From NCBI GenBank assembly GCA_000827265.1, contig KN834863.1, forward strand, positions 65,859-129,858: DNA of 64,000 nucleotides, given 5' to 3'. Shown piece by piece: positions 33,601-44,497 of the stretch. A model generated the notes under the pieces. It worked only from the letters and a program-made list of their open reading frames with translations. It ran no database searches and was not told the DNA's origin. The DNA comes from Collybiopsis luxurians FD-317 M1. Lineage: Eukaryota > Basidiomycota > Agaricomycetes > Agaricales > Omphalotaceae. Each line of letters begins with the position of its first letter. Position 1 is the first letter of the stretch. Position numbers and translations under genes: made by a program.

Positions 33601-34046
33601 TGGGAGGAGTGGGACACCCTTCGGAGCGCCACACATAGCATCCAACGCTGTACCAGAATCATCAGGAGCAGCAGGGAGCAATGAGGGAACGGGATTTGGA
33701 GAAGAATGAGGCAGGGAAACAGATGTATTTTTGGCTAACAAAAAGAATAGAAAAGAGCAGAGAGGTGAACCAATGTTAAGTGGAGATAGCAACGGACGTA
33801 CTCTCAGGGACAAGTGTGGACATATCTTGAGAAATAGGAGCAGGTGAAGCGGAGGCACAAATATACACAGAGTCGGAGTTGCTGAAACTGAAAGAATGAA
33901 TGAGAAAGAAAGCAGGAGGAGAATCCTACTGATACACACGTATAAGCATCCAAAGGATACTTTGATTTAGGTTTAATCGGACGACCAGAATGACGCAAGC
34001 TAGAAGGCAGACGCGTAAGCAGCGACAAGGTGAGTTGGATAGGCAA
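30659..34046 (-). CDS. Ser/Pro-rich multi-exon protein of unknown function, Helentron cargo
   Basis: At least eight exons join in consistent phase on the minus strand, for example ...KSKYPLDAYT | FSNSDSVYICAS (intron 33888-33939), ...LVPE | TKNTSVSLPH, ...CKRL | VWSPSPFLSP, ...NVKNRL | MPLVYPIASA, ...QAVR | RSLLTTTIFN. The result is ~850-900 aa without a stop, ending VNYEHWQ at 30659. The N-terminal half is Ser/Pro/Asp-rich, probably disordered, with a repeated theme LNFTARNVRDAPAVRAQFP / LNIDLPENLDDIPALRQQFP. An ordered stretch follows (FEQEAQLMLGFFAAALNF ... YPLYKGGMVDLPQGSLVAVG), then another Ser-rich tail. I recognise no family. The 5' end is unresolved; an exon at about 34240-34430 may belong. 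Preserved phases over eight introns argue for a living gene. Confidence 0.6.
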
Positions 34047-35042
34047 AGGTGAACTTGGACATTTTTTAAATATTTAGGTAGGAGGACCTGAAGACGGGTA
34101 AGAACAGGGACGAAGCAGATGGCTCAGGCAGAAGTCAGAGAAAGAGTATATAAGAAAAATTAAGAAAGCAAAAAGACACAGGATAATCCCAAATTTGAAT
34201 AAGAATAATAATAAAAATAAACGAGAAAGAAAATGTCAAAATTTAGAGGACTTACTAATGGGCAAAAGAATTGTAAAAAAAGAGGCTGGAGAGAAGATTA
34301 TGGGGGCACCTGCAGGAGAGCGGTCTGGATCAGAATCCACAGGGTAAAGCACATCGAAGGTTGATTTGCAAAGATGGACAGAGAAAGCCGATCGAGAATG
34401 ACTTTTCGACTGAGGAACACGCAAATGTCAAAGTAAAAAGATAATATTACGGAGCATATGAAATGACAAGATACTCATTAAAGAAGAGATACGGAAGGAC
34501 AGAGTGGCATTGAAAAGGAAGCATCCACAAGCAGAGGAAGGCAATACAGTGACAGGCAGGGATTCAAGCAGATCCATAAATGAATGATATCGAAAGAAAC
34601 AGCGCTCAGCAACACCGAGGAAGAAAACGAGGGAGGGATTGAAAGTGAAATTTAATTAATGAATTGAAAAAGGATAGATGAAGAACAGTAGGAGGTAAAT
34701 GAAGGCAGGTAAAGGTAAAAGAAGACAGACAACAGAAGGCGACTCAGAGGAAGACACAGGGAATGACAGATGAAAGGTGAAAAAAAAAAAAAAGATGATG
34801 AAAAAGGGAATCAAGTGCAACGGCAAAGAAAGCAAGTAATCTGAGGCAAAGGGAAAGTGTTACAAAGAGAGTACACCGAGGCGTAGTAAAAGGGAAATGA
34901 GGGTGAGTAGAAAGAGGATTCGCAAATAGTGATTGAAGAAGGACAAATCATGAGAATGGGCGGACAATAGGGCAGATGAGAAAATTGTAATGAAAAGGAA
35001 GGGTCGGGTAAGGACATAAAAAAAGCAAAGTATATAATAGGC
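34047..35042. other. intergenic / possible 5' exons of the two flanking genes
   Basis: 34270-34500 resembles 16720-16920 (see findings). No complete gene could be modelled. Confidence 0.35.
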
Positions 35043-36266
35043 ATGAGAAAGGCAGGAGGGAGAGCGCGATACACAATGATCGACAATCTGTACGACAAAG
35101 AGGCAAGCGGTGAGTGATAATGGATGGACAAATGGAGACATGTACGTGTACTTACATAGTAGCAGCCCGAAGCCTTGCAGCGATACAAGCAGCCAGAGAA
35201 AAGGAGAGACCAATGCAGACGCAAGTCAAAGACTTGTGCCTCGTAAGTTGATGAAGAGAGAAACACATAGAGATACAGAACTGACAGATGATTAAACAGA
35301 CAGAAGGTTGGCAAAACTTCATAGAAGTTTACCACTTCAGTGAACCAACGGCGTGGCGAATGACGTGGTGTCAAGATGGACACAAAAGAGAGGAGATCCA
35401 ATACCATATTCAAGGAATAGTAGAGGACAAACGGCTCCCACCCATTAAAATGCCAAGGTAAGGGGCAGTATTGCGAACGAGAGTCGCTCTGACAAGATTG
35501 CAGGGGTAAAAAACATATACAGCACATGAAACAGAGCATAACAATATCGGGACTGGGAAGCAAGCAATTTGATGAGGATATCAATGCGATAATCGACATA
35601 TACGCAGAACTAGCGAGACAAGTAGGCCAAATTGAAGTATTCGAAATCAAAGATAGTGAAGGTCGACGAATGCTTGAGATTGGAAATCGTGTGTTCACAC
35701 CCCAATGGGAGGCACCAAATATGGAATGGATTGAGCCACAGCGAGAAGTGGATCCCGAGCGCACAATCGAGAGTATGAAAACGCAACACAGTAAGTTCAT
35801 TCATGGAGCAGAAAACGTGGTGGACTTTGGAGAGGAAAAGACAGAGGAAGAAGGGGAAAAAAGGTATGGATCTGCGAGTTAGAGAAATGACATTGACTGA
35901 GGGATGCAGGACATACACGATGAGCCCGCAGAAGATACACGTAGGGGACATTGTTGACATTGCATTTTCGGTAGTGGGGATACCTACAAAGCAAGAAACG
36001 AAAGCAATGCTCATACTGAGAGCCATTACACTGTTGGATGGAATGCACACACAGGTAAGAAATGAAGCGGAGGAGACGACATAAAAACTGACGAGGTATA
36101 GAATTGGATAAAGGCATGGGTCCGGGGCAAACCGAAAGGAAATGAGCAAGTTCAATTGAGGAAGAGGTCTGCATTTGATGATGATGCGGAGGGAGACGTG
36201 GAAGAAGCAAGAAAAAAGCTGAAGGAATTGGCAGTGAACGAGAAGGCAAAGATGGCTGAAGATTAA
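35043..36266 (+). CDS. unrecognised ~300-aa protein, Helentron cargo
   Basis: Six exons join in phase: MRKAGGRARYTMIDNLYDKE (ends 35109), VAARSLAAIQAAREKERPMQ (35160-35242), MIKQTEGWQNFIEVYHFSEP (35288-35457), GKKHIQHMKQSITISGLGSK..., TYTMSPQKIHVGDIVDIAFS..., NWIKAWVRGKPKGNEQ..., ending KKLKELAVNEKAKMAED. Introns have clear GT-AG ends. The middle contains a beta-rich segment (KIHVGDIVDIAFSVVGIPTK ... MLILRAITLLD), and the C terminus is charged and probably helical. I do not know this family; an OB-fold or ssDNA-binding role would fit a rolling-circle element but is speculation. It is opposite in strand to its neighbours, with no stops. The start could lie further upstream. Confidence 0.58.
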
Positions 36267-36506
36267 GCGCTTATTGTAAGCACACAATGTAAGCATAGGC
36301 TGAAAGTAAATTGAATGGGTCAAAAGTGGACTCAAAGTTCACAGAACAGCTGACAGATTGAAATATATATTCAAGGTTATACATAAGAAAAGTACAAGAA
36401 AAACACATAGAATAGATAAAAGATTAAAAACAACAAATTTATCATATGTTAGGTGGCACATAGGAAATAGTACAAAATAGAAGGACAAAAATGCAGACAC
36501 ATAATA

Positions 36507-38211
36507 CTAAAAGGGGTACCAGATATTAACATCAACAGAAGCTAACTTCAGGCATTGCAAACGGATGTCGAGACCATCGCGGTCAGAACGAGAGGAAAGA
36601 TCATACGGTACACGAACATCAACATGAAGACGGGAGAGAGAGGGAACAGCAATGTCAGAAAGGTGTGCGTTGACCTAAAGGTAAAAGAAAAGATCGACAA
36701 TAAGGTGAGCAGAAAGAGGACAAGGAGTAAACAGAAACACTCACCAATGAAGCAGGGAGACCATGGGACATGAGAGTGGCAAAAAGTGAGTACAAACACT
36801 GTGCAATACAAGGAGAAGCAATATGAGGTGGAGATGAAGAGGCAAGACAAGAGAAAACACAATGAGTGAGGCAGAGAGCTCGAACATCAGTGGTATGGCC
36901 ACAGAAATGATAATTCTGAAGGCAAGCCAACAGAGTAGAAGGACTGAAGAAACAGCATGAAAAGGAGGAAATTTTTTAAAAAAAAAGGACAGAATGCACC
37001 CAGTATGAGACAGTCCAAAGTCAAAGTGAGAAAGAATAGACCCCATGGGGGAAGACTCATCCATAGATACAACAAATGCAGAAGAGTCGGGCACATCAGG
37101 AAGATGAGGAGAGCGGAAAGGAACGTAAGCTAAATGAGCACTATCCTGGTCATACGCAATCCTCCAGCTATTCAGCTCAAGGACACGAGGAGCGGGAGGA
37201 GCGGCAATACTGGGGTCAAAGGGAACAACTAGGCAATGGCGATCACCCACCCAATGTGTCGAGGAGAGGGACACATCGGAATAGCAGGAAAGAATGCGAC
37301 CGAGAGGAGGATGAGGAATGGGGGTAAAGCCTCGTACATTCCACTTGTGAACTGCCGCTGCGACGCAAGGAGCGCGAGAACAGTTGGGGTCAAGGGTGAT
37401 ATTGATGCAGTTGCAAAAGGTAAGACGCGGAAACAAACTGTAAGCTGAGGAGTTTGTGAAAAAATTCAACACACAGCCTGTACAAGATGTCAGCAAGGAG
37501 GAAGGACAAGGAGTAGAGAAGACATACTGGAGTGGAAAGAGAGAACAGCAGCGACGGGAGAATGCACAGTCGCGACGAGCTGAACAAGATGGGAGCCATC
37601 CGAAGCAGAAAAGGACCAAACTTGCAAGACTTCACTGGATTTATAGAAGGACTCGGTGGAAGTATCACATCCAGAAGAGGTGATGCGGCGATGGTCGAAA
37701 GAAAAGACGGGATCCTGACCAGACGATGGTCGAAAGATGAGGCCGCAAGCCATTAGCCAAAACCCAAAATGAACACAGGACAAGAAGGGGCAAAAAATAT
37801 CCAAATCGGAGTTGTAGCATTCTCAGGAGAAAAATTTTAAAGCGACCGAGCCAGCTACCATGGCGCCAGATGTACGCTGAAAAGAATTAAGATAAATTGA
37901 CGCATGACATGAAAGGAACACGCACAAGCAAATTCAGGAAGGAAGGAATATCAGCTGGAGAGAAAAACGGCTGCAGAACATGATGAGGATGATAGGCGCG
38001 AACAGAAAAGCTCAAAACAAGAGAACGGCACAGAGAGGAAATGACACCCAAAGAAAGCAGGTCACGTAAATTGAGAAGACACAGGATAGGATCCAACGAA
38101 AAAATAGTAGATCTAAAGATGGACAGTGAGTTTCAGGTAAGAATGAAAAGAATAGAGTCGGACGGACAAGACAGACTCAAACTTAGAAAAAGCAGGATCA
38201 GGAGTAGCCAT
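36507..38211 (-). pseudogene. nucleotidyltransferase-fold protein, Helentron cargo (one in-frame stop)
   Basis: A multi-exon model starts at ATG 38211 (MATPDPAFSKFESVL). It continues with an F-box-like or helical segment (DPILCLLNLRDLLSLGVISS). Then comes the NTase-type motif SGAMVAGSVALKFF followed by SDLDIF (G-S ... D-x-D of the DNA polymerase beta superfamily). VAAVLSFHSS | CVLNFFTNSSAYSLFPRLTF, split by an intron at 37.5 kb, is typical of the Agaricomycete family 'HSTCVMNF...AYSLFPRATF'. It ends HVDVRVPYDLSSRSD...NIWYPF at 36507. A TGA at 37823-37825 interrupts the region between G-S and D-x-D. A second copy at 60.1 kb has His there. Function unknown: such NTases transfer NMP to RNA, protein or small molecules. 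Confidence 0.62.
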
Positions 38212-38429
38212 GGGCGAAAAAAAAAAGGGACAACGACAGAGAAAAACGGGGAGATTTAAAGGGACAAAAAAGGAGGGCAGGTACAAAGTAAAACACCGAC
38301 AATGAGAAAGCGGAAGACATGAAGAGAGACAGTGACAGAAGAAGGCAGAGATGTAAGTAACGGGGATTACATGTCAAGAAGGAACCGCGTAATGAAGAGG
38401 AAGAGAAGGGAGGAAGATGATGGTGGACA

Positions 38430-38575
38430 GAAAGTCACGTAGCATAACAAAAGTTACAAAAAGTGACACATCCATATATGGGGAAAAAAAGCGATATAGA
38501 GAGCAAGTAAAGTGGCGTGGGAATAAGGTCAAGTCCCATTGCAAGACGAATCCTCCATTACATTCCGGACTCGTA
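38430..38575 (-). repeat. Helentron 5' terminal region
   Basis: On the minus strand it starts TACGAGTCCGGAATGTAATG and runs through a TTCCCCATATATGGATGTG word. The same region begins the copies at 52001 (minus) and 59430 (plus), with 5' flanking T in all three. This is the shared 5' end of the family. Confidence 0.8.
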
Positions 38576-39249
38576 AAGTTGGACTTTGAATGTTGAGCCT
38601 TGGGCTCCGCAATATTGAACCCTGGGCTTTCGGACTCATATTTGCCATGCAATGCGGTGGCCCACTTTCTCATGTAAAGTAGTTGGCACATAGTTCACTT
38701 GTTTACTGTAGTTAGGACAATGTTTGTATCTACATTCATCATTGAAAGTCCATCTGTAGGTTCTATCTACGGGCGGCAGAGTGTTAGGATTCAACAGTAA
38801 GGTCAGATTTGCTGTTCCATCTGCGAGTGTTCTCCATACTGCAAGACAGGAAAAATTGAGTGTTTTTGAGCATTCAGTGCGGCAGCTATAAGTAGATGAG
38901 AAGGTTCAGAGTGCATAGCATCCAGTAATGAGAAGATTGCAAAGGATTCACGACATCCATTCCGAATTTTCCAGTAGCTTCTTGATATACGCAGCTCCAC
39001 TAGATTATAAACCACAAAAGGCAAGCAATGGATCTTTTACTGCATGAACTGCATGCGGTTTTCGATTATCACTTGAAGAGAGAAAAGTATTGGTAAAGGC
39101 AAGTATAGGCAGATTCATTAATTGATCATCAATATGCTGTATAGACGCAGACGAAAGCCAGCGAGGAGCAGAACTCAACTCTGAATTGAATAGTACCAAA
39201 ACAATGAACGAGTCGCTCAAAGGCAGACAATAGGCGCTTGGGCACGGAA
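38576..39249. other. decayed sequence outside the Helentron 5' end
   Basis: The minus strand has coding-like pieces (SAPRWLSSASIQHIDDQLMN, VWRTLADGTANLTLLLNPNT). They look like fragments of a broken gene, possibly F-box-like. Around 38634-38680 the plus strand (GGACTCATATTTGCCATGC, later GGTGGCCCA) resembles a degenerate Helentron 3' end in the opposite orientation. Confidence 0.3.
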
Positions 39250-39860
39250 CAAGGTAAGGTAAGGTAAGGTTTATTACCGGCTTGGGACCAAGAACTGACA
39301 TGCCGGGGTCCGAGTGATCAGATCAGTGTATCTACTATTACACAGTCCTCCTCGGGACCCACCAATCACAGTCCGGACGAGCTCGTAACACCTCGGCTAC
39401 TGTTGATCCATGTGCTAATTGGAGGGTCGAGGTACAAAATCAATGCTATCTACAAAAGGAATTACCGATGGTATTGAGGTGGGATGTATAATGGAACTTC
39501 TTCGTACATAGAAAGAACCTCGTAACTGTATTTTGCCGTCACAGAAAAAAGAGACTTCATGGTCACTAATTCGGCTAGCTTTTCCCAGCTGCTTAAAGAT
39601 GAATTTCTCATATGTGGGATTGCCTGATACACTGTCTGTAAAAATTCTCCCCTGCGATCACAAAGAATGTCATTTAGACAATCGATTAGAGCATGCTCGG
39701 GATCCTCCACGGCACTCAGACATAGACGGCACAGTCTGTCATTGTGATCAACAGATAGTCTATGATTATCAGCCCATCGCAGTCATTCCACAGCCAGTGG
39801 ATGGTCTCCTGAAATAAGTTTTGTGAAAGCTTTCCGATGTTGACTGTCCTTGATGTCCTC
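39250..39860 (-). mobile_element. 5'-truncated non-LTR retrotransposon (LINE) 3' end
   Basis: The minus strand reads HRKAFTKLISGDHPLAVE, stop, NDRLCRLCLSAVEDPEHALIDC (C-terminal zinc knuckle C-x2-C-x7-H-x4-C), then SSWEKLAELV and AKYSYEVLSMYE, ending at 39462. This is the C-terminal tail seen after the RT domain in fungal LINEs. The 3' UTR ends in CGGTAATAAACC followed by four ACCTT units (39251-39270 as AAGGT on plus), a LINE-like microsatellite tail. RT and endonuclease are missing through 5' truncation. Confidence 0.65.
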
Positions 39861-41212
39861 AAGATATTTTCTCATATAGGCCTACAGCTGTTGACCTTTT
39901 TATTGTATTGTCCTTTCTCCCCAGGCTTTCTTTTTCAGTGGAGAGGGAGTGTCGCGCTCCCTGCGCTCCTGCGCATGAAGTACAACAAGTTCACCATTTC
40001 GGTGAACTTGGATTATAGTTATTCCATAGTTATTCCATGGTAGACGGAACATCGATCATTACTTACATACATGGATATTCTATTACTTAATTTAGATACA
40101 TGCCGGATTATCACTCCAAGGAAAAGACAGTTAGAATGGGAACTGAATAGACCATGATGACTGCGTGAGAAGTAAATTCCTTTTATCCAAATTTTGTCGA
40201 ATTTTGAGCCTTTTCTACACTACAAGACCCTCCCGGGGAACGCCCGTAAGTACCAACGACAGCCCGACCTTCAAGTTGGTCCAGCCACTTCCCCATCGCC
40301 CACAATTTTCACTGTCGTCACGCAAAGACACTGTGGTGCAGCCACCATTCTCACATTGACCAAATAGTGTGCTGTGGATTACTGACAAGGAGAATGGGAA
40401 GCTGGACATGATGTGAGCTATAGAGACATGGAGGTATTGGAACCAATAGGGAAAAACTCTTCATACGTTGGATTGACTATCAGTGGAATTACATGTCAGT
40501 TCAATATTGATATCGTATACATTTGCCGTGTTACAATCCCATTTAAGAGTGATATAAAAGAGAACTGTAATAACGAGCATTTATTGATGCAATCGACTAT
40601 GTGGAAATGAGCATATGATAATACACTGTTAAGGAACAACTCACCTGAAGGTAAGGCAAGAATGGTGGGAGCGAGAGGTGATTTGACATTTAGAAACATT
40701 GCTGGGAGGTATTAGGAGGTCAGTACACCCAGGGAATTAAATGAAATCATTTCCAAGATAAGGTCGGCAGATATGGCATCCGACAAAACCTGGAAATCGT
40801 GTACAGCAGTACGAGCCTTGAGTACGAGCGGAAAGTTGGGTAGATGTGGTTACAGTTAAAGAAGACAATGAGGGAGTTGGTCTAGTTTTCAAAGAAAAGA
40901 AGACAATAAAATGGAATGCAGGAGGCGCTCCATTTGCTTACGGTGATGGAGAGCATGATAGAGAAGAAGGGTAACAGGCAAACGCGAGCATCGAGCGATC
41001 AGCGGAAGTCGGATTTTCACGTGATAATCACGGGACTCGGACATTTTCGCCATCGCATTGGTTACGGCCAAAGGGAAGCGCAAACCCTCTACTCTAAAGA
41101 GGCAGCGGGAATAGTTATTTATCCTGAACATAAGCCAGCTCGAAGGCACCATAGTCTTGATACGACAAAAATATACAAAATATATAAACATTCAGTTCTT
41201 CCTACATCCAGT
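39861..41212. other. no gene recognised
   Basis: Short frames on both strands have no motifs. A stretch near 40989-41090 (plus) is open but unrecognisable. Probably relic transposon sequence downstream of the reductase gene. Confidence 0.4.
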
Positions 41213-44200
41213 CTACACCTTCTGAGAGCCTGAATCCAAACCCTTCAAAAACCCTACCCTCTGCCAATACCCAATAAAGAACCTCAGCATATCCTCATCC
41301 ACCACACTCACATTTCTCAGCGTACTCGACAGCCCCTTTGTCTTGTCCACCGCAAGACTACACCGTATCCCCTTCCCAGCCAAATTATTCTCCCAAAACG
41401 CCACAAGCTTGACAGCGGGATTATCATCCGGAGATTGACTCGAGTCCTTCAAGCGATCCAACCACTCTTGCATCGAGATAACCGGAAGCGGAGCATCACC
41501 ACCACCACCACCGCTGCCGGACGTCGAAACAAGTGTCCTCTGCACAACAGGAACCAAATCAGCCCATTTTGTCGGCCTTGGGTTCGCAATATGAAACGTC
41601 CCCGTCTCCCCCTCCATCCCCATCCCCACTAACGCAATATCCACAACCACCCTCGCAACCTCATCCACCGGCGTCCAATTCACCACCACCGGCCAATCCC
41701 CCGGGACCACCCCCATCTCCTGACACCCCCTCAACAACACCGGCACATGATCCGTAACATTCCACATCCCCTCCCTCGTATCGCCCGAAATCTGACCAAT
41801 CCTAAACGCCAAAACGCTGAGCCCGGTACGTTCCGCGGCTAGCGCGAGGATACGTTCGCCGACGAATTTACTGGCCGCGTAGCCTTGGGCGAGGCAGTGG
41901 GTAGGGTCGGAGAGGGGGAGTTCGGGGACGGGGGTGGTGGAGGGGTAGGCGCCGACGGAGGCAATGGAGGAGGTGAAGGCGATGCGGGGTGGGATAGTGC
42001 TGGGGGAGGTTAGGGCAAAGTCGACGATGTTCCGGAGGCCTGCGATGTGTATGTCTTCGAATGTGGCCAGCTGCCAATTGAAGTTGAGGGTCCAGGCATT
42101 GTGAATGATAAGTGTTGCGGAGAGGTGGATGTCTTTGTAGACATTTTCGTCAAGACCAAAGAACGGGAGGGACAGGTTAATTTCATGGAATTCGAGTTTG
42201 CCAGAAGTAAGAGCTTGTGTGAGAAGTGTGGAGTCGAGCTTACGTTCAGTGAAGGAACGATGCTGGCGACATTCCGAGGACACTTCTCCAGGTCGGTTGA
42301 AACATAACACCTTGGACACTTTGTTGTCTTTCAACAAGATATCGAGGATAAATGAACCAAGGGAGCCAGTAGACCCAGTGAGAATAACAACCTCCCCACC
42401 AACATCTTTACGAGGAACAACAACGGAAGGACGAGAAGGAAAGGACTTTGTATATTTATCAACCATCGCATTGATGGCCTGAACATGGTCCTCCTCCAAA
42501 ATCCTCCCAGTCTTTGCAAGTGTAGCAATAGCACCAGCCATAGCTCGCACAGAAGTGTACATGAACACGAAATTCTGAGGAACCCCCAAAACGATCTTGC
42601 CCATCCGCCCATCTCTGCGCAGCGCTGAAAGCAACGAATTCCTCACATAAATCGCCTTCAATGAATCCATACCCAACGCAAACACATCCTCATCCGCGGA
42701 TACCAACCTACCCATCGCTTCACCCACCAGATTTGCAAAAAACGGAATCAAACCCTCCGTATCCAGCTCCGCGGGCAGCGGGACCCCCTTGTCAGAGGAG
42801 AACAACTCTACACGAAGGTAAATCTCATCAATCTCCTTCGCGTACAATTGAATCGCCTCCTTCCTCCGAACGCTACCCTTATCCGTACGAGGAAGATCCT
42901 TCCCCGGAGTCGCAACCAGGATCATCTCCTTCCAGATTTGCGAATGGGAGGGACTGGACTGGTTAGCTCTCTCGACAGCATCCCAGATACCATTACGGAA
43001 GTTGGCGAGTTTCTCGTCATCATTGGGATCGAATGCTAAACTGGGTACAGGGACGACGAGGACTCCGTTTTGGGTACGGCCAGTTCCGAATACAATGGCG
43101 GTGAATACGTGAGGATGTGCTTCGATACAACTTTCGATTGGACGGGATAGAGTCTTTTCGCCGTTGGAAAGAACAACGACATCATCCGCCCGGCCACAGT
43201 GTTTGAAAAGGCGAGCATCGCTAGGGTGTTTCTCGTACAAATCGGAAGTAGAGTAGCCCTCTGTACCGTTGATATTGACATTGATAGTTCCGGGTTTCCA
43301 ACCGTCCTCATTAGCAAGGATGACAAGCTCAAATGGTCCACCTCCAGGCTGAGAACCCCGCGGTTCGAGGACAATATCAAGATCAGGACGAAGCTGATGA
43401 TACTGCCAATCCTTCGACTCCCTCCCCTCCGGCTCCAAAACGTTCATCTGCCCAATCTCCGTCGATCCAAGCATAGACAAAAAGTGGATCTTCTCTTGAA
43501 CGAGAAGATCTCCAAAGTGCGGAGGAACGGGTGCGCCAACGAAGAACCAAAATCGACGAGAACGCATGATATCGAGACCGCCTTCGATGTGGGAGATCTC
43601 TTCGATGACGGAAGGGGCACCGATGATGATGTCGGGAGGAGACGGGGAGGTGCAGAGGTCTACGAGAGCGGTTGCAGTGACGGGCTTGGATGGGTCGGGA
43701 AATATAACCCTCCAACCAAGCCAGATGAAAGAAGCCCGTGTGAGGGCCACACCGGATCCGTGGAAGAGAGGAAGAGTAGCTAGAGCAGAACACCCAGTGT
43801 ATTTTGCTACGAAATTTGGCGGGTAGAAGCCTTGGTGCATGACAAAACGGCTGTTCCAAGCAACGGGTTTCGGTAGTCCGGTGGACCCACTTGTATGCAG
43901 GTATATCACTGGTTTGTCACATTCCGTCTTCCACTCGAGATTGAAGGGGAAAGGTTTGGATTTGATAGCACCCGGGGAAGGAAGAGGAGCCATGTCGAAT
44001 ACTGGAAGGGAGCCTGCTTCCGCAGCTGATGCTTCCGCCTCAGACTTGTTTACCGAGTCGGATATGAGTGCAACGCTCTTTGTCAGTTTGAGGAGGTTGA
44101 CGATGGCGACACGACTGTTACGGGGAGAAATTAGAAGTGGGACGATACCGCACTTGTGGAGTGCGTAAATTGTCACCATGTACGCTGCATCGCTGTTCAT

Positions 44201-44497
44201 TCATTTAGATGGACAATGACTGCGGAGTCATTGGTATACGTACCTGCGAGCGAGTATACCGACGACTTTGGTCGGCTCAGAAGACTTACGTCTGGCTCCG
44301 ATTTGACTGTCAAAGGTCCATGCAGCATTGTCAACTGCAGCTCCAAAGTCGCCGAATGTGATATTGACGTATCTGGGTGTTCCGGGAAGGCTGTAGCTCA
44401 TGCAGATACGATGAGCGTCATGCTTAACGCGGAAATCGATAAGATGAGGGATCAAATTTGGCTGAGGAGGGAGTTGTGTGAGAGGTTCTGATTGCAT
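41213..44497 (-). CDS. adenylate-forming reductase (A-T-R, NRPS-like)
   Basis: Two exons (44244-44497 and 41213-44192, intron 51 nt) give ~1078 aa, the normal size for this class. Residues 1-~540 form the adenylation domain (YLHTSGSTGLPKP phosphate loop, STSDLYEKHP, GRADDVVVLSNGEK). A carrier domain follows at ~560-640 with the phosphopantetheine Ser in FALGMDSLKA. The reductase domain starts at ~680 (VVILTGSTGSLGSFILDILL, NADPH motif) and carries the Y-x3-K pair in GYAASKFVGERIL. Such enzymes activate a carboxylic acid as the AMP ester, tether it and release it as aldehyde or alcohol. The substrate is unknown; aryl acids and aminoadipate-like acids are precedents in basidiomycetes. All motifs are intact and no frameshift is seen. 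Confidence 0.92.

Larger units (their letters stand above)
15246..38575 (-). mobile_element. 23.3-kb Helitron2/Helentron-like element carrying about nine genes
   Basis: Minus-strand orientation. The 5' end at 38575 reads TACGAGTCCGGAATG. The 3' end is at 15246: subterminal TCCGGACTCGTA (inverted copy of the 5' tip), then a CGCGC-GAA-GCGCG hairpin, then GATGGCCCACATCCCACAAG, followed by T. Asymmetric short inverted repeats plus a 3' hairpin and T flanks are the Helitron2/Helentron pattern. Two shorter copies in the window (50787-52001, 59430-61495) have the same ends, so the limits do not rest on one copy. Inside are a Helitron Rep-helicase pseudogene and cargo genes: two MYND, two WF, a second helicase, a Ser/Pro-rich gene, an unknown gene and an NTase. 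No internal copy of the terminal motif was found, but nested insertion of a second Helentron cannot be ruled out without alignment. Confidence 0.72.

Noticed and set aside
34811..36335. Minus-strand open frames of 329 and 241 codons opposite the 35-kb gene
   Set aside because: The plus-strand model has six phase-consistent exons. The opposite frames are hydrophobic, Cys/Ser-rich antisense shadows.
41435..43783. Several plus-strand frames opposite the A-T-R reductase, up to 194 codons
   Set aside because: The minus strand carries a complete 1078-residue enzyme with all motifs; the others are shadows from biased codon use.
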